Source: Parvularculaceae bacterium
GTDB lineage: Bacteria > Pseudomonadota > Alphaproteobacteria > Caulobacterales > Parvularculaceae
DNA: 7,277 bases
Direction of reading: 5' to 3'
Assembly: GCA_004213235.1 (NCBI GenBank)
Contig: SHAI01000128.1
Span: forward strand, 1 to 7,277
The notes beneath the pieces are model-generated. The model was given only the letters and a program-made list of their open reading frames with translations, had not been told where the DNA came from and searched no databases. Positions 5,778-7,277 of the stretch are shown here, in pieces. The position numbers were made by a program, and so were the translations under genes. How positions within the stretch are numbered: position 1 is the first letter of the stretch; the number at the start of each line of letters is the position of its first letter.

Positions 5778-7153
5778 TGACCAGCAAGAGCTGAAGCGCC
5801 GCAGGATTTTGCAGCGTCAGTTACATAGATGCGCCCGCTTTCGTTTTCTACATCCCATGGTCGGCGGCGTGCGCCCATTAATTCGGCAGCATGAAGCCCT
5901 GCCTGGAGGCCATCTTCATGGAAACCTTGCCCGAAATGTGCACCTGCGTACCAGATACCGCTTTCACCCTGGATTGATGATAGCGATTTTTGAGCCGCGC
6001 CGGCCGCCAGATCAAAGATTGGATGCGTATAATCAAACTCTGCAACAATGCGGTCTTCACGGATCTTCCCACTCGGGTTCAGAGTAACGAAAATGTCCTC
6101 GCCGCCTTTGAGATTCTGCAGCCGGTTCATCCAATAGGTGACAGCGACCATATCCTCCCCACCAAGATAATTCCAACTTGACCAGGCGCATTTGCGCACC
6201 GGCATCAAGGCGGGGTCTTTATGCAGAACTGCGTAATTCTTCTGATAGCGAAAGGCGCTCAAAAGCCGTGCTTCGTTCTGCGTCGGTTTTTCCAGTAAGG
6301 AGAGCGCAATATCGCCATGGGTCGCGATTAAGACATCATCAAAAAGGTCGCACGCCCCCGTCTCGTCGTGTACTTCAATTCCAGTCAACGACCTCTTCAC
6401 CGACTGAACGCGGCACCCCAGTCGCGCCGCCCCTGACAAGCCAGCCGCGAGCCGGTCAACATAGCTTTTCGAGCCCCCGCGCACGGTATTCCAGATCGGC
6501 ATATTCAAGACCTGCAAAAGGCCGTGATTGGCAAAAAAGCGAAGGAATGATCCGGCTGGATAATCAAGCACCGTGGCCGCTGGCGCAGACCAAATGGCCG
6601 CTGCGAACGGGCGCAAAAACCGCTCTGCGAAAACATCCGATAGCCGGTTTTGATGGATAAACTGTTGGAGTGTTTCGGTATCCCCAATACCCCGCGCAAT
6701 GGCCTGGCGCGCAACCCGGTGGAACTTGAGCAATTCCCCGAGCATCTGCCAGTGGCGGCGCGATCGGTAGCTTCGCGGTGCTGCGAACAAACTTGAAATG
6801 GACTGACCAGAATACTCGATCTGCCCCCCTTGCATGGACACACCGAACGACATGCAACTTTCCTCAATGCCGACATCCAAATGGTTCAAAAGTGCCGTGA
6901 AATTGGGATAATTTGCCTTGTTAAAAACGATAAAACCGCAATCGACATGTTCCACGCCCCCTTTTATGGGCGTTTCAACTGTATTCGCGTGGCCGCCGAG
7001 CCGGTTCTCTTCCTCGTAAATCACGACATCATGATCATGGGACAATAACCAAGCCGCTGATAGCCCGGAAATACCGGCACCAATAACAGCGATGCGCTTG
7101 CGCGCCGCGGGTTCTCTTGATGATCGGTTATGTCGTTCGGAATCAAATGGCAT
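5774..7153 (-). CDS. FAD-dependent amine-oxidase-like flavoprotein (COG2907 type), probable fatty-acyl-modifying enzyme
   Basis: 459 residues from the ATG at 7153. The N-terminus carries a Rossmann FAD-binding motif, VIGAGISGLSAAW (GxGxxG at 25-30), with Glu47 at the end of the second strand to hold the ribose, followed by RLGGHANT (51-58), the conserved motif after the dinucleotide fold in amine-oxidase/phytoene-desaturase-like enzymes. The remainder fits the predicted NAD/FAD-binding protein family commonly found beside DUF1365 and cyclopropane-fatty-acid-synthase-like genes. No signal peptide. Homologues in the RpoE/ChrR regulon are implicated in oxidation of methylated acyl chains to furan fatty acids; that role here is inference. 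Start choice: AGAAAGG at 7162-7168 is 8 nt before this ATG, whereas a GTG at 7177 has no good ribosome site. First gene of the minus-strand run, with a candidate ECF promoter about 55 nt upstream. No cyclopropane-synthase-like methyltransferase gene is visible in this window. Confidence 0.88.
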   Translation of the reverse strand: MPFDSERHNRSSREPAARKRIAVIGAGISGLSAAWLLSHDHDVVIYEEENRLGGHANTVETPIKGGVEHVDCGFIVFNKANYPNFTALLNHLDVGIEESCMSFGVSMQGGQIEYSGQSISSLFAAPRSYRSRRHWQMLGELLKFHRVARQAIARGIGDTETLQQFIHQNRLSDVFAERFLRPFAAAIWSAPAATVLDYPAGSFLRFFANHGLLQVLNMPIWNTVRGGSKSYVDRLAAGLSGAARLGCRVQSVKRSLTGIEVHDETGACDLFDDVLIATHGDIALSLLEKPTQNEARLLSAFRYQKNYAVLHKDPALMPVRKCAWSSWNYLGGEDMVAVTYWMNRLQNLKGGEDIFVTLNPSGKIREDRIVAEFDYTHPIFDLAAGAAQKSLSSIQGESGIWYAGAHFGQGFHEDGLQAGLHAAELMGARRRPWDVENESGRIYVTDAAKSCGASALAGQ

Positions 7154-7207
7154 GCGTTCGGCCTTTCTAAACCTCACAGAAAAGCGCCTAGCGCTTATGT
7201 AACCTAA

Positions 7208-7238
7208 CGATTACGCCTATTTCAGGTTGAACGGATCA
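7208..7238 (-). promoter_or_regulatory. Candidate ECF11 (RpoE/ChrR-type) sigma promoter for the flavoprotein-DUF1365 genes
   Basis: On the minus strand TTGATCCG, containing the hexamer TGATCC (7233-7238), is followed after 19 nt by TAATCG (7208-7213), or after 17 nt by CGTAAT. The known RpoE target pattern in Rhodobacter is TGATCC, about 18 nt, then TAAG-like. Transcription would begin near 7200, giving a leader of roughly 45-50 nt to the ATG at 7153. TGATCC alone occurs five times in the window on both strands (about 3.5 expected), so the support comes from position, the second element and the identity of the downstream genes. Confidence 0.5.
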
Positions 7239-7277
7239 ACCAGGCCCCGCGTAATCCGGCAAGGCTAGCGCCCGCGA

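Noticed and set aside
6178..6660. 160-codon + strand frame opposite the flavoprotein
   Set aside because: Arg/Ser-rich low-complexity composition typical of an antisense frame; the opposite strand encodes a clear flavoprotein.
7154..7177. GTG at 7177 as flavoprotein start
   Set aside because: No good ribosome site precedes it, while AGAAAGG is correctly placed before the ATG at 7153.
7178..7277. Possible second gene at the right edge
   Set aside because: Only 100 bp are available and no convincing start, stop or homology is visible; it is treated as promoter region.

Overview
This is an alphaproteobacterial-looking chromosomal segment: GC looks moderate, genes are tightly packed, and a COG2907-type flavoprotein sits next to a DUF1365 gene behind a candidate ECF-sigma promoter of the kind known from Rhodobacter. 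The taxon is inferred from gene content only. There are eight protein genes. I see no tRNA, rRNA, CRISPR array or insertion sequence.

Left part (1-2367). A 5'-truncated beta-lactamase-fold serine hydrolase runs in from the left on the + strand and converges, 12 bp apart, with a minus-strand Crp/Fnr-family regulator. That regulator is divergent from a + strand membrane di-iron hydroxylase of the sterol desaturase superfamily. Between the two divergent genes lies a perfect 20-bp palindrome with Crp-like half-site spacing (5-N6-5) but a non-Crp sequence. It overlaps a plausible promoter of the regulator.

Middle (2368-2541). This is a convergent intergenic stretch of 174 bp. It holds a 16-bp unit duplicated in tandem and an imperfect stem-loop.

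Right part (2542-7277). Five minus-strand genes run in one direction: flavoprotein, DUF1365 protein, lipoprotein beta-propeller, then the A and B subunits of a 3-oxoacid CoA-transferase. The first two overlap by 4 nt (ATGA) and the last two by 1 nt (TAATG), so each pair is probably translationally coupled. Gaps of about 70 nt separate the lipoprotein from its neighbours. The likely start of this run has a TGATCC element with a TAATCG element downstream, resembling promoters of the RpoE/ChrR (ECF11) singlet-oxygen response.

Taken together, the flavoprotein, the DUF1365 protein and the desaturase-like enzyme suggest oxidative modification of membrane lipids. In other alphaproteobacteria the flavoprotein/DUF1365 pair belongs to the RpoE regulon and is linked to furan fatty-acid synthesis. 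The CoA-transferase would feed acyl or acetoacetyl units to central metabolism; its link to the lipid genes is only positional. The most original signal is the match between the regulator's altered recognition helix and the altered palindrome beside its own gene.
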